A stretch of 8,416 nucleotides of DNA from the NCBI GenBank assembly GCA_937141995.1, contig CAKZQX010000757.1, positions 1 to 8,416 of the forward strand, written 5' to 3'. Shown here piece by piece: positions 1 to 6,576 of the stretch. The stretch comes from an uncultured Chloroflexaceae bacterium. GTDB lineage: Bacteria; Chloroflexota; Chloroflexia; Chloroflexales; Chloroflexaceae. Each line of letters begins with the position of its first letter. Position 1 is the stretch's first letter. The notes beneath the pieces are model-generated. The model did no database searches. It saw only the letters and a list, made by a program, of their open reading frames with translations, and was not told the DNA's origin. The position numbers and the translations under genes were made by a program.

Positions 1-630
1 CATCACGGTCTGGGGCGCAAACAGGCCCGCGCCCACGCCCTTGAACTGCTGGCGCTGGTGCAGGTACCCAACCCGCACCGGCGCATTGATGATTATCCGC
101 ATCAGTTTTCCGGCGGGATGGCGCAGCGCGTGATGATTGCGCGGGCACTGGCATGCAACCGGCAGTTGCTGGTCTGTGATGAGCCGACCACCGCGCTGGA
201 TGTGACGGTGCAGGGGCAGATCCTGAATGTCCTGACCGATATTCAACGGCAGTTTGGGATGGCGCTGATCGTTATCACCCATGATCTGGCGGTGGTTGCG
301 GAAGTCTGCGACCGGGTGGCCGTCATGTATGCCGGACAGATCGTCGAAACCGCTCCGGCTACCGAACTGTTTGCGGCTCCCCGACATCCCTACACCGCCG
401 CCCTGCTGCGCACCCTGGCGCAGCATGATCTTCCCGCCACGCGGCTGCCCGTTCTACCCGGCAGCGTACCCCACGCGAGCAACTGGCCCACCGGCTGCCG
501 GTTCCACCCGCGTTGCGCCTTCGCCGCCGATGGTTGTCGCAACGGGATGCCGGCACTGCAACCTGTGACTGCGGATCAGGCGAGCCGCTGTGTGCGTCGG
601 CATGAAATCGAACTGAGGGTGCCGCAATGA
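1..630 (+). CDS. ABC transporter ATP-binding protein, DppD/OppD family (5' part missing)
   Basis: This is the C-terminal 209 residues of an ATPase subunit that powers import of oligopeptides, dipeptides or nickel at the cytoplasmic face of the membrane. The frame is open from the first base, so the gene starts to the left and its Walker A and Q-loop are outside the window. Visible motifs, in window residue numbers, are the ABC signature FSGG (36-39), Walker B ending in D60-E61, and the H-loop H94 in VITHDL. After residue 125 comes the oligopeptide-transporter C-terminal region, with HPYTAALL and four cysteines (166, 172, 179, 197). In some structurally characterised DppD/OppD proteins the equivalent cysteines hold an iron-sulfur cluster. 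The stop overlaps the next start as ATGA, so the two ATPases are probably translationally coupled. Family assignment is firm; the transported substrate cannot be read from this subunit. Confidence 0.93.
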   Translation, partial: HHGLGRKQARAHALELLALVQVPNPHRRIDDYPHQFSGGMAQRVMIARALACNRQLLVCDEPTTALDVTVQGQILNVLTDIQRQFGMALIVITHDLAVVAEVCDRVAVMYAGQIVETAPATELFAAPRHPYTAALLRTLAQHDLPATRLPVLPGSVPHASNWPTGCRFHPRCAFAADGCRNGMPALQPVTADQASRCVRRHEIELRVPQ

Positions 631-1646
631 TCGCTCCCCCACCACCGTTTGTCCAGGTAGACGATCTGCATGTCACCTTTACGTCGCCAGGTCGCCGGCC
701 CTGGCAACCTGCCCGCCATGTCCATGCGGTGCGCGAGGTCAGCTTTGCCATCGCCGCCGGGACAACCTTTGGTCTGGTGGGCGAGTCCGGATCGGGCAAG
801 TCCACGGTTGCGCGGGCGATCCTGCGACTGCTGCAACCGGCACGCGGGTCGATTCAGGTGGCGGGCCGCGAGGTGACGACGCTGAAGGGCCGGGATATGC
901 CGGCCTACCGCCGCCAGGTGCAGGCCATTTTTCAAGATCCCTACGCGGCGATCAACCCGGCGCATCTGGTGCGCGAGGTCGTTGGTGAGTTGCTGACGCG
1001 TCACCAGCGCATCCGTCCGGGACGCGAACGCGATGCCCGCGTTGCCGCGTTGCTGGTGCAGGTGGGACTCTCCCCGGACTATCTGGATCGGTTTCCGTAT
1101 GAACTCTCCGGTGGTCAGCGCCAGCGGGTTGCGATTGCGCGGGCACTGGCGGTTGAACCAGAGATGCTGGTCTGCGATGAACCGACCAGTGCGCTGGATG
1201 GGTCGATCCAGAGCCAGGTGATCAATCTGTTGATGGATATTCGCGCGCAGCAAGGCGTTACCTATCTCTTTATCGGGCACAATCTACATATGATGCGCCA
1301 TATCAGCGATGTTGTTGGTGTAATGTATCGCGGATATCTGGTAGAAAGCGGGCCAACCCAGCGGGTCTACCGACAACCGGCGCACCCTTACACGCAGATG
1401 CTGCTCGAAGCCGTACCCATCCCTGATCCGCATGTGCAGAAAGCACGGGCCGCCCGGCGACGCACACTGGAGCAGGCCGATGGGGTGGCAGGTGAGCCGG
1501 AGATAACCGCCGGCTGCCCGTTTCAAACACGCTGCCCGGCTGTGATGGCTGTCTGCCGCCATACGATGCCACCTGCGACAACTGTGCCCGGCGGGGGCAT
1601 CGTCCGCTGCCATCTTGCAACGCCAGATGCAACAACAGCAGGATAA
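627..1646 (+). CDS. ABC transporter ATP-binding protein, DppF/OppF family
   Basis: This is a complete 339-residue second ATPase of the same peptide/nickel-type importer. In order it shows Walker [10 protein letters not shown] (52-60), Q-loop Q103 in [11 protein letters not shown], signature SGGQRQ (161-166), Walker B ending D184-E185, and H-loop H218 in FIGHNL. The usual residue before Gly-His in this family is Ser, so IGH is a mild variant. The oligopeptide-transporter C-terminal region follows, with HPYTQMLL and cysteines 297, 303, 310 and 328. The length is normal for the family. The ATG start is supported by a GAGGG ribosome-binding site at 615-619, seven bases upstream, and by the ATGA overlap with the preceding ATPase. 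It would form a heterodimer with that neighbour. No permease or binding-protein gene follows, so the rest of the operon must lie to the left. Substrate is undetermined. Confidence 0.95.
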   Translation: MIAPPPPFVQVDDLHVTFTSPGRRPWQPARHVHAVREVSFAIAAGTTFGLVGESGSGKSTVARAILRLLQPARGSIQVAGREVTTLKGRDMPAYRRQVQAIFQDPYAAINPAHLVREVVGELLTRHQRIRPGRERDARVAALLVQVGLSPDYLDRFPYELSGGQRQRVAIARALAVEPEMLVCDEPTSALDGSIQSQVINLLMDIRAQQGVTYLFIGHNLHMMRHISDVVGVMYRGYLVESGPTQRVYRQPAHPYTQMLLEAVPIPDPHVQKARAARRRTLEQADGVAGEPEITAGCPFQTRCPAVMAVCRHTMPPATTVPGGGIVRCHLATPDATTAG

Positions 1647-1681
1647 CACTACCGGAGAGAGGCGTTTTTAAGGCGTTAAAG

Positions 1682-1696
1682 CTGTATGCTATACAG
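1682..1696. other. Small perfect stem-loop in the spacer after the ABC genes
   Basis: CTGTAT and ATACAG form a perfect six-base-pair stem around a three-base loop (GCT). No run of T follows on the plus strand, so it is not a standard intrinsic terminator. It could be an operator or chance. The rest of the 1647-1762 spacer is AT-richer; it carries a short direct repeat AGGCGTT (1660-1666 and 1671-1677) and no convincing promoter or ribosome-binding site. Confidence 0.35.
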
Positions 1697-1762
1697 AGAT
1701 GGCAATACACAGTGAGTTCCGGCCATACATTGCATGAGCCTGTAACATAAAACATAGAAATT

Positions 1763-3823
1763 ATGCTTACTGGTAGCACACCTGCTATATTTTCCCTGAG
1801 TACCCAGGCAATCGGCCGTTGGATAACCCGGCCGTCCCGACGCAAGCCAACCCTGGGCAAATTGCTGGCTGCCGATAGTAATTCCCCGCCCCGGCAACCC
1901 CCCGCCGATGTGCCACATTCGAACATCTTGCGCCACCTGCTTCCCACCGAGAGTATAACAACCGATCCGACGCAGAGTAAACAAACGATCCAGACGCACC
2001 TCTATCTGGCACTCGGTTCGCTGGGGCTGAGTTCGGTGGCGTTGCTGGCTGTGCCGGTCCTGAATCTGGTGACATTCCCGGTGCAGGTCTACTTTGTGGC
2101 ACGCTTCCTGCGCAGCGGCATCGGGCAGGTGATCTGGAAGCGCCAGGTCGGTATGGCCGTGATTGATGCGCTGGTTACGGGCGCGTTGTTGGGCCTGGGC
2201 TATTTCTGGGCGATCTCCCTGTATGCTTCCTTTTTCTACTGGAGCCGGAGCATGCTGCTGCGCACCGGCAACCGCTACCAGGACGACATGCTGATGCTTA
2301 CCAGCACGCCGCCCCGGCAGGTGCGGGTGCTCCGCGATGCCGGTGAAGCGTGGATCGGGCTGGATACGCTCGCTCTGGATGACACGATTGTCGTGTATGC
2401 CGGTGAGGTGGTGCCGGTTGACGGTCTGGTCACAGGTGGATTGGCCCAGCTTGACCAGCGCGTTCTCACGGGCGAAGCACAACCCGTAGAGCGCGAAGCC
2501 GGCCAGCATGTCTTGGCGCTGACCCTGGTCCTGTCGGGAATGCTGCAGATCCGTGCCCGGCAGACGGGCACCAGCACGGTAGCGGCGCAGATCAATTCCC
2601 TGCTCCAGGATATGCATAGCTACACGGCTGCGCTCAACCTCCAGGCCGAGCAGATCGGCAATCGCTATGCCCTGCCGATGCTACTCTTCAGCGGTGGTAC
2701 GCTGCTGCTGCTGGGGCCGATCAGTGCGTTGACGGTGCTCTGCGCCTACATCGGCTATTCGCTCCGCATCACCGATCCGCTCAGTGTGCTCAACTATCTG
2801 CAACTGGCGACCCGGCACCAGATCCTGCTGAAGGATGGACAGGCATTAAGCACGTTACATACCGTAGACACCATCATCTTCGATAAAACCGGCACGCTCA
2901 CGCAGGAACAGCCGCAGGTGGTCAACATTTATGCCGATGCGGACTATGCCGAGGAAGAGGTGCTGACGCTGGCAGCCACGGCGGAGCAGCATCAGACCCA
3001 CCCGATAGCCCGGGCGCTGCTCCAGGCCGCGGCTGAACGCCACCTCACGTTGCGTACCTCCACTGATACACGATATGAGCCGGGGGTCGGGGTAACGATC
3101 AATGTTGATGGATCAATTGTCCGGGTTGTCAGCGCGCGCTTTCTGGAGCGCGAAGGGATCGCAGTACCGCTCTACGCCGAGACCGTTCAATCCTACTGCT
3201 ACCAGCGCGGGCACTCACTCGTCTATGTGGTGCTGGACGACACGGTGATTGGCGCAATTGAACTGGCAGCGCAGGTACGCCCGGAAGCGCCATCGCTCGT
3301 CGAACAACTCCAGAACCTCGGAAAGACGGTAATGATTGTTTCGGGCGACCACGAACAGCCAACCCGCAGGCTGGCCCAGGCCCTGCACACTGACGCCTAC
3401 TATGCGGAAATGCTCCCGTCGGATAAAGCCGGCCTGATTGCCCGCCTGCAGCGGGAGGGCAAAACCGTCTGCTTTGTGGGGGATGGCATCAATGACGCGC
3501 CGGCGCTGAAACAGGCGAATGTAGCGGTCGCGCTGCATGGGGCGGCGGGGCCGGCACTTGACACGGCCCAGATCATTTTGCCGAACGCGGATCTGGCCCA
3601 TCTGCTGACGCTTTTTAACCTGGCGGGCCATCTGCACGATAGCATGCGGGGCAACCTGGTCTGTAGCATTGTGCCGGGAGTGATTACCATTGCCGGGGTC
3701 TACCTGTTCAACTTTGGGATTGTGGCGGCATATGTGTTGTATTACACCGGGTTCGCCGCCGGGATTACCAATGCGATGTTGCCGCGGGTTCGGCCCTATA
3801 AGCTGGACGAGCAACAGCAGTAG
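1763..3823 (+). CDS. Divergent P1B-like P-type ATPase lacking the CPC metal-binding motif
   Basis: This 686-residue membrane pump couples ATP hydrolysis, through an aspartyl-phosphate, to transport of an unidentified substrate. Catalytic motifs are intact: LTGEAQPV in the actuator domain (235-242), phosphorylated D374 in DKTGT, H413-P414, a nucleotide-domain EPGVGV (439-444), SGD (527-529), and GDGINDAP (573-580). Hydrophobic segments suggest eight membrane helices in P1B order: two pairs at about 80-160, one pair at 301-335, one pair at 631-672. There is no HMA domain or CxxC; residues 1-75 are Pro/Ser/Thr-rich and unassigned. Counting back 44 residues from D374, where copper and zinc pumps have CPC, gives I330-G331-Y332. 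The next helix turns carry R334 and D338-P339. The usual Tyr-Asn of the following helix is also absent. The start is uncertain: this ATG follows an in-frame stop, but no clear ribosome-binding site is present. Substrate, and even true transport activity, cannot be assigned. Confidence 0.88.
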   Translation: MLTGSTPAIFSLSTQAIGRWITRPSRRKPTLGKLLAADSNSPPRQPPADVPHSNILRHLLPTESITTDPTQSKQTIQTHLYLALGSLGLSSVALLAVPVLNLVTFPVQVYFVARFLRSGIGQVIWKRQVGMAVIDALVTGALLGLGYFWAISLYASFFYWSRSMLLRTGNRYQDDMLMLTSTPPRQVRVLRDAGEAWIGLDTLALDDTIVVYAGEVVPVDGLVTGGLAQLDQRVLTGEAQPVEREAGQHVLALTLVLSGMLQIRARQTGTSTVAAQINSLLQDMHSYTAALNLQAEQIGNRYALPMLLFSGGTLLLLGPISALTVLCAYIGYSLRITDPLSVLNYLQLATRHQILLKDGQALSTLHTVDTIIFDKTGTLTQEQPQVVNIYADADYAEEEVLTLAATAEQHQTHPIARALLQAAAERHLTLRTSTDTRYEPGVGVTINVDGSIVRVVSARFLEREGIAVPLYAETVQSYCYQRGHSLVYVVLDDTVIGAIELAAQVRPEAPSLVEQLQNLGKTVMIVSGDHEQPTRRLAQALHTDAYYAEMLPSDKAGLIARLQREGKTVCFVGDGINDAPALKQANVAVALHGAAGPALDTAQIILPNADLAHLLTLFNLAGHLHDSMRGNLVCSIVPGVITIAGVYLFNFGIVAAYVLYYTGFAAGITNAMLPRVRPYKLDEQQQ

Positions 3824-3903
3824 TTGGCACGACTTACGTTGACACCCTATGCGGCACGGCTGCGGCACTCCGTAGCGCTCCCACGGCACTATAAGCATGC
3901 GTA

Positions 3904-5277
3904 TCAGGCATTGAGCGACAGGGCGTACAGACTGAAGTTGTGGTGCGCGGTAACGTGCCATAACCGGACAACGTGGTTGGTATCAATACTCACCAGGCGC
4001 GTCCCGTCGGGAACAAACACGACATGCACCACGGGATGCATATGTCCCTGCAAGGTAAAACAAGGGGTACCGTCGGACGTGTCCCACAACAGCACCGTCT
4101 GATCACTGCCGGCGCTGGCGAGGATCTGGCCGGTGGGGCTGAAGCTCAGGGCGGTAACGGCGTCCGTATGACCAACTAACGTCGCCAGCAGCATACCGCT
4201 GGTCGCATCCCACAACCGCACCATCCCATCGGCGTCGGCGCTGGCGAGAATATGATCGGTGGGGCTGAAACTCAGGGCAGTGATAGCGGCAGTGTGGCCT
4301 GATAGCCCGTGCAAATGCCGGCGTGTCGCCAGACTCTCCAGCCGAATGGTACTCGGTGTATCCGGGACAGCCAGCAACGTTCCATCAGCATTCAGTGCCG
4401 GCGGTGGAGTGCCGGCGCTAACGGCGGGTGACGCCCCAGCGGATGCCGGTTTAACGGCGGTCGGGTCGTCCTGCCCGGCATGGCTAACGGGTGCAGCGGG
4501 TGGAACAGCATCAAGCAGCGATAGATCAGTCGCCGGCCCAAAGGAGGCCGTTTTAATCTGCTGATAGATGCGGGTGGTTTCCTCATTCGGGGCAACATTG
4601 AACTCGGCTGCAAGAATGCGACAACAGATAGTGTACTGCGCCAGGGCCGCACTGGGCTGACCTAACCCGACGAGAGCCTGCATCTGCTGCTGGTGTCCAT
4701 TTTCATGCCAGGGCGCCATGCTGAGTAGCCGCCGGGTCGCCTTGAGAACCGCGTGGCAATCCTGCTGCTGAAGATGTCGGGTTGCCAGCGTCTGGAGGAC
4801 ATCGATAAACAGATCGCGCAGGCGTTGACGTTTGAGCAGCATCCACTCCTCAAACAGGGGCGCATTGCGCACATAAAACCCGTTGAGGAAATCATCGTTA
4901 TACAACGCGGCAGCTTCCCACAATGCATCCGTGTTTGCCTGGGAGGGAGCAACCCCCAGCAGCGACTCGAACATTTCAACATCAAGCCGGTAGGAAGTAT
5001 AGCGATTGAAGGTAACGGTGTGCCGGGTGACCAGCAGATGCTCACCGATCCGGGCACGCAGCACCGGCAGAATATTCCGCAGGTTCTTGAGCGCCTGGAC
5101 ATCGGGCACATCGGGCCAGAAGAGACTCGCCAGTTCGTTCCGATAGTGGGTGCGACCGCTGGTGACCAGATAGTAGAGGAGTGCCTGCGCTTTGGTGTGA
5201 CTTTCCTGAAAGATCGGGTTTTCACCAATATAAACGGTCGGTGTTCCTAGCAGTGTTATCTGTAAAGCAGGCATCAT
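3904..5277 (-). CDS. SARP/BTAD-type transcriptional regulator with C-terminal WD40 repeats
   Basis: This is a 457-residue predicted cytoplasmic DNA-binding regulator. Residues 4-100 match the OmpR-like winged helix of SARP/BTAD proteins, including LFWPDV and NLRNILPVLRARIG. Residues 101-245 are the helical bacterial transcriptional activation (BTAD) domain, with FLNGFYV and the FNVAPNEET element near its end. A Pro/Ala-rich linker (about 250-295) leads to four repeat units of exactly 42 residues. The Gly-His pairs are at 327, 369 and 411; the Trp position reads E314, W356, W398 and W440, so the first unit is degenerate. Many Chloroflexota relatives carry an NB-ARC or AAA ATPase between BTAD and repeats; here none is present, and four blades are too few for a normal closed propeller. 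Two adjacent ATG codons (5275-5277 and 5272-5274) can start it; neither has a clear ribosome-binding site. Target genes are unknown, with its own upstream palindrome the first candidate. Confidence 0.9.
   Translation of the reverse strand: MMPALQITLLGTPTVYIGENPIFQESHTKAQALLYYLVTSGRTHYRNELASLFWPDVPDVQALKNLRNILPVLRARIGEHLLVTRHTVTFNRYTSYRLDVEMFESLLGVAPSQANTDALWEAAALYNDDFLNGFYVRNAPLFEEWMLLKRQRLRDLFIDVLQTLATRHLQQQDCHAVLKATRRLLSMAPWHENGHQQQMQALVGLGQPSAALAQYTICCRILAAEFNVAPNEETTRIYQQIKTASFGPATDLSLLDAVPPAAPVSHAGQDDPTAVKPASAGASPAVSAGTPPPALNADGTLLAVPDTPSTIRLESLATRRHLHGLSGHTAAITALSFSPTDHILASADADGMVRLWDATSGMLLATLVGHTDAVTALSFSPTGQILASAGSDQTVLLWDTSDGTPCFTLQGHMHPVVHVVFVPDGTRLVSIDTNHVVRLWHVTAHHNFSLYALSLNA
3955..4392 (-). 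repeat. Tandem WD40-coding repeats, 126-base period
   Basis: Four units of 42 codons encode the WD40 region of the regulator. The two central units are still recognisable in DNA: CGGTGGGGCTGAA occurs at 4131-4143 and 4257-4269, and GGCGCTGGCGAG at 4111-4122 and 4237-4248, both exactly 126 bases apart. The outer units have diverged more. This indicates fairly recent internal duplication or gene conversion of the middle units. Confidence 0.85.
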
Positions 5278-5290
5278 TTGAACATTTCAA
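5278..5290. promoter_or_regulatory. Short inverted repeat abutting the regulator start codon
   Basis: TTGAA-cat-TTCAA is a perfect five-base inverted repeat lying directly upstream of the first ATG of the WD40 regulator, where a ribosome-binding site would be expected. It could be an operator or an mRNA hairpin affecting initiation, but an inverted repeat this short is easily due to chance. Confidence 0.2.
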
Positions 5291-5302
5291 TCGTGGCATA
5301 CT

Positions 5303-5319
5303 GACGTAAGGATTACGTC
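5303..5319. promoter_or_regulatory. Perfect palindrome GACGTAA-N3-TTACGTC, candidate operator
   Basis: Seven-base perfect arms flank a three-base centre (GGA). The site lies 25 bases upstream of the regulator's start codon, in the 5278-5533 spacer between two minus-strand genes. It is downstream of the candidate -10 elements, a position suited to repression or autoregulation. Part of the same sequence, CTGACGTA, recurs exactly 60 bases away at 5361-5368. Which protein binds it is not shown by the sequence; the adjacent winged-helix BTAD regulator is the natural suspect. Confidence 0.5.
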
Positions 5320-5360
5320 CGGCTGCATATCCGAAGTAGCACAGAGTTCGGTTGATATGT

Positions 5361-5368
5361 CTGACGTA
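5361..5368. promoter_or_regulatory. Second copy of CTGACGTA, candidate operator half-site
   Basis: This eight-base sequence repeats that at 5301-5308, at the left edge of the perfect palindrome, at a 60-base interval. Here the second arm is absent. It lies just downstream, in the minus-strand sense, of a TTTATAAA tract that could be a -10 element. Confidence 0.3.
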
Positions 5369-5401
5369 TTTATAAAGCCTATAGTCAGGAGTGTGCTAAC
5401 A

Positions 5402-5407
5402 ATTATA
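5402..5407 (-). promoter_or_regulatory. Possible -10 element (TATAAT) for the regulator gene
   Basis: Read on the minus strand, the sequence is TATAAT in an AT-rich stretch, about 125 bases upstream of the regulator's start. No good TTGACA-like -35 lies at 16-18 bases. A second candidate, TATAAA, is at about 5369-5374 and sits against the CTGACGTA repeat. Either could be used; neither is strong. Confidence 0.25.
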
Positions 5408-5411
5408 AAAC

Positions 5412-5432
5412 AAAAAAGGCATTTCTGGCCCT
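5412..5432 (-). terminator. Weak possible terminator after the pentapeptide lipoprotein gene
   Basis: On the minus strand, AGGGC pairs with GCCTT (five pairs including one G-U) around a seven-base loop and runs into six T. The stem is short and partly consumes the T run, so termination would be partial at best. It lies about 100 bases after the pentapeptide gene's stop, so part of the transcription could continue into the regulator gene. Confidence 0.28.
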
Positions 5433-5462
5433 GACTTTTGGAAGCATTTTTTGATCCGTAAT

Positions 5463-5518
5463 AAGGATAGGCACAGACTAACCGAAGGGATAATCAAGAA
5501 CCTGACCAGAAGGATAGG
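5463..5518. repeat. Pair of AAGGATAGG direct repeats
   Basis: AAGGATAGG occurs at 5463-5471 and 5510-5518, in the spacer just downstream of the pentapeptide gene. No function can be assigned; a nine-base pair of repeats in low-complexity spacer DNA may be chance. Confidence 0.25.
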
Positions 5519-5533
5519 TCGGCAAACACGCCA

Positions 5534-6565
5534 TTAACGCTTACCGATTTTGCGCTCCTGATACACAAGGCTGACGGGGGGCTGAAAGCTCTCCGGCCAG
5601 GTCGTACGATCATCATAGGAAGCCCCACTAAAGGAAATTGCGGTCAGGCCTGTTGCGGTTGCGGCCTCAGTCGTGGACGCCTGAACGAAGGTGGCCTGAG
5701 CAAACTGCGTGTTGAGCAACCGCGCCCCATTGAACGAAGTCCGTTGCAGGGTTGCATCGGTGAAGACCGCATCGTCCAGAATGGACCCGGCAAAGTCAAC
5801 CTCCGTGATATTTGCGCGACTGAAGTCAACCCCGGCCATATATGCACCTGACAATCCGGTTTTTTGCAAAATAGCCCCCACCATGCTGGCATCTAGCAGC
5901 GATGTACTGTACATGATCGTTTCCTGGAGATCAGTTCCCTGTAAAATAGCCCCCTGCAGGTTGGCCCCGGAGAGGTTCGCTGGAGCACCGGCATCGGTCG
6001 GGCTGAGGCGCGCACCGGAGAGGTTCGTCGATACCAGGATCGCTCCCCGCAGATCAGCCCCACGCAACTGGACGCCCGTCAGATCTACACCCTCCAGGTT
6101 TGCGCCAATTAATCGCGCTTCATTCAACACAACTGCCGTCAGGTTGGTATTGCGGAGATCGAGGTTGGTCAGCACCGCCCCGGACAGGTCCGCGCCGGAC
6201 AGGTCCGCTCCATTCAGGTTCGCGTTGGTGAAGTTGACGTTCCGCAGCAGCGTGCCACGCAGGTTCGCATTTGCCAGATCCACGCCGATCAGGTTGGTCC
6301 CGCTAAGATTAGCGCCCGGGATATTTGCCCCGGTCAGGTTGGCATCGACCATAAACGCATCAAGCAGCACAATCCCATTCATATCCGCGCCTTCCAGGTC
6401 AGCATTCCTGAGGTTGACCTGGCGCAGGGTGACATTGGCGCACTGTGGCGGGCAGCCACGCGGTAATGCACAACTGGACAGAAGGATGGCCGGCAGGATC
6501 AGGGTACTTAACAGTCCCCACCGTGCAAGGTAAAGCTTTCGGGTGTTGGTTCTACTTCTAGTCAT
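5534..6565 (-). CDS. Pentapeptide-repeat lipoprotein
   Basis: This 343-residue protein is predicted to be exported and lipid-anchored. Residues 1-31 form a signal peptide with an Arg/Lys-rich start, a hydrophobic core, and a lipobox L29-S30-S31-C32; two further cysteines (38, 42) follow. Residues about 43-295 are A(D/N)LXX pentapeptide repeats, such as GADLSGADLSGA (119-130), predicted to form a right-handed quadrilateral beta-helix. A non-repeat insertion at about 186-197 (LSPTDAGAPA) probably forms a loop. The end contains YDDRTTWPESFQPP (317-330), a closing motif often seen after such repeats. Family members are structural scaffolds or protein mimics, and no enzyme activity is implied. It begins only 11 bases after the PstS-like gene, so the two are probably one operon. 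The ribosome-binding site is weak (AAAAGAAA). The specific role is unknown. Confidence 0.9.
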   Translation of the reverse strand: MTRSRTNTRKLYLARWGLLSTLILPAILLSSCALPRGCPPQCANVTLRQVNLRNADLEGADMNGIVLLDAFMVDANLTGANIPGANLSGTNLIGVDLANANLRGTLLRNVNFTNANLNGADLSGADLSGAVLTNLDLRNTNLTAVVLNEARLIGANLEGVDLTGVQLRGADLRGAILVSTNLSGARLSPTDAGAPANLSGANLQGAILQGTDLQETIMYSTSLLDASMVGAILQKTGLSGAYMAGVDFSRANITEVDFAGSILDDAVFTDATLQRTSFNGARLLNTQFAQATFVQASTTEAATATGLTAISFSGASYDDRTTWPESFQPPVSLVYQERKIGKR

Positions 6566-6576
6566 ACGTATTTCTT

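Noticed and set aside
1682..1696. Intrinsic terminator for the ABC ATPase genes
   Set aside because: The hairpin stem is AT-rich and is not followed by a T tract on the plus strand.
1676..2617. Minus-strand open frame (313 codons) across the start of the P-type ATPase
   Set aside because: The translated product is Gln/Arg/His-rich low-complexity sequence without domains, whereas the plus strand encodes conserved ATPase motifs over most of it.
3824..3903. Bidirectional terminator between the convergent ATPase and regulator genes
   Set aside because: Only a four-base stem (CCGT/ACGG) and scattered GGCAC copies are present, with no T run on either strand.
3215..3961. Minus-strand open frame overlapping the ATPase C-terminus
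   Set aside because: It runs antisense to the GDGINDAP and transmembrane coding sequence and overlaps the WD40 regulator end; no recognisable protein features.
4753..5250. Plus-strand open frame inside the regulator gene
   Set aside because: It is antisense to the BTAD and winged-helix coding sequence, which has clear family motifs.
3904..5277. NLR-like or antiphage defence protein
   Set aside because: WD40 repeats next to a BTAD domain can suggest this, but there is no NTPase (Walker A/B) or effector domain, and no neighbouring defence gene.
5709..6533. Long plus-strand open frame (274 codons) opposite the pentapeptide gene
   Set aside because: It is rich in Arg, Ser, Ala and Pro with no family resemblance. 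It exists because the repeated codons of the pentapeptide gene avoid stops in this antisense frame.
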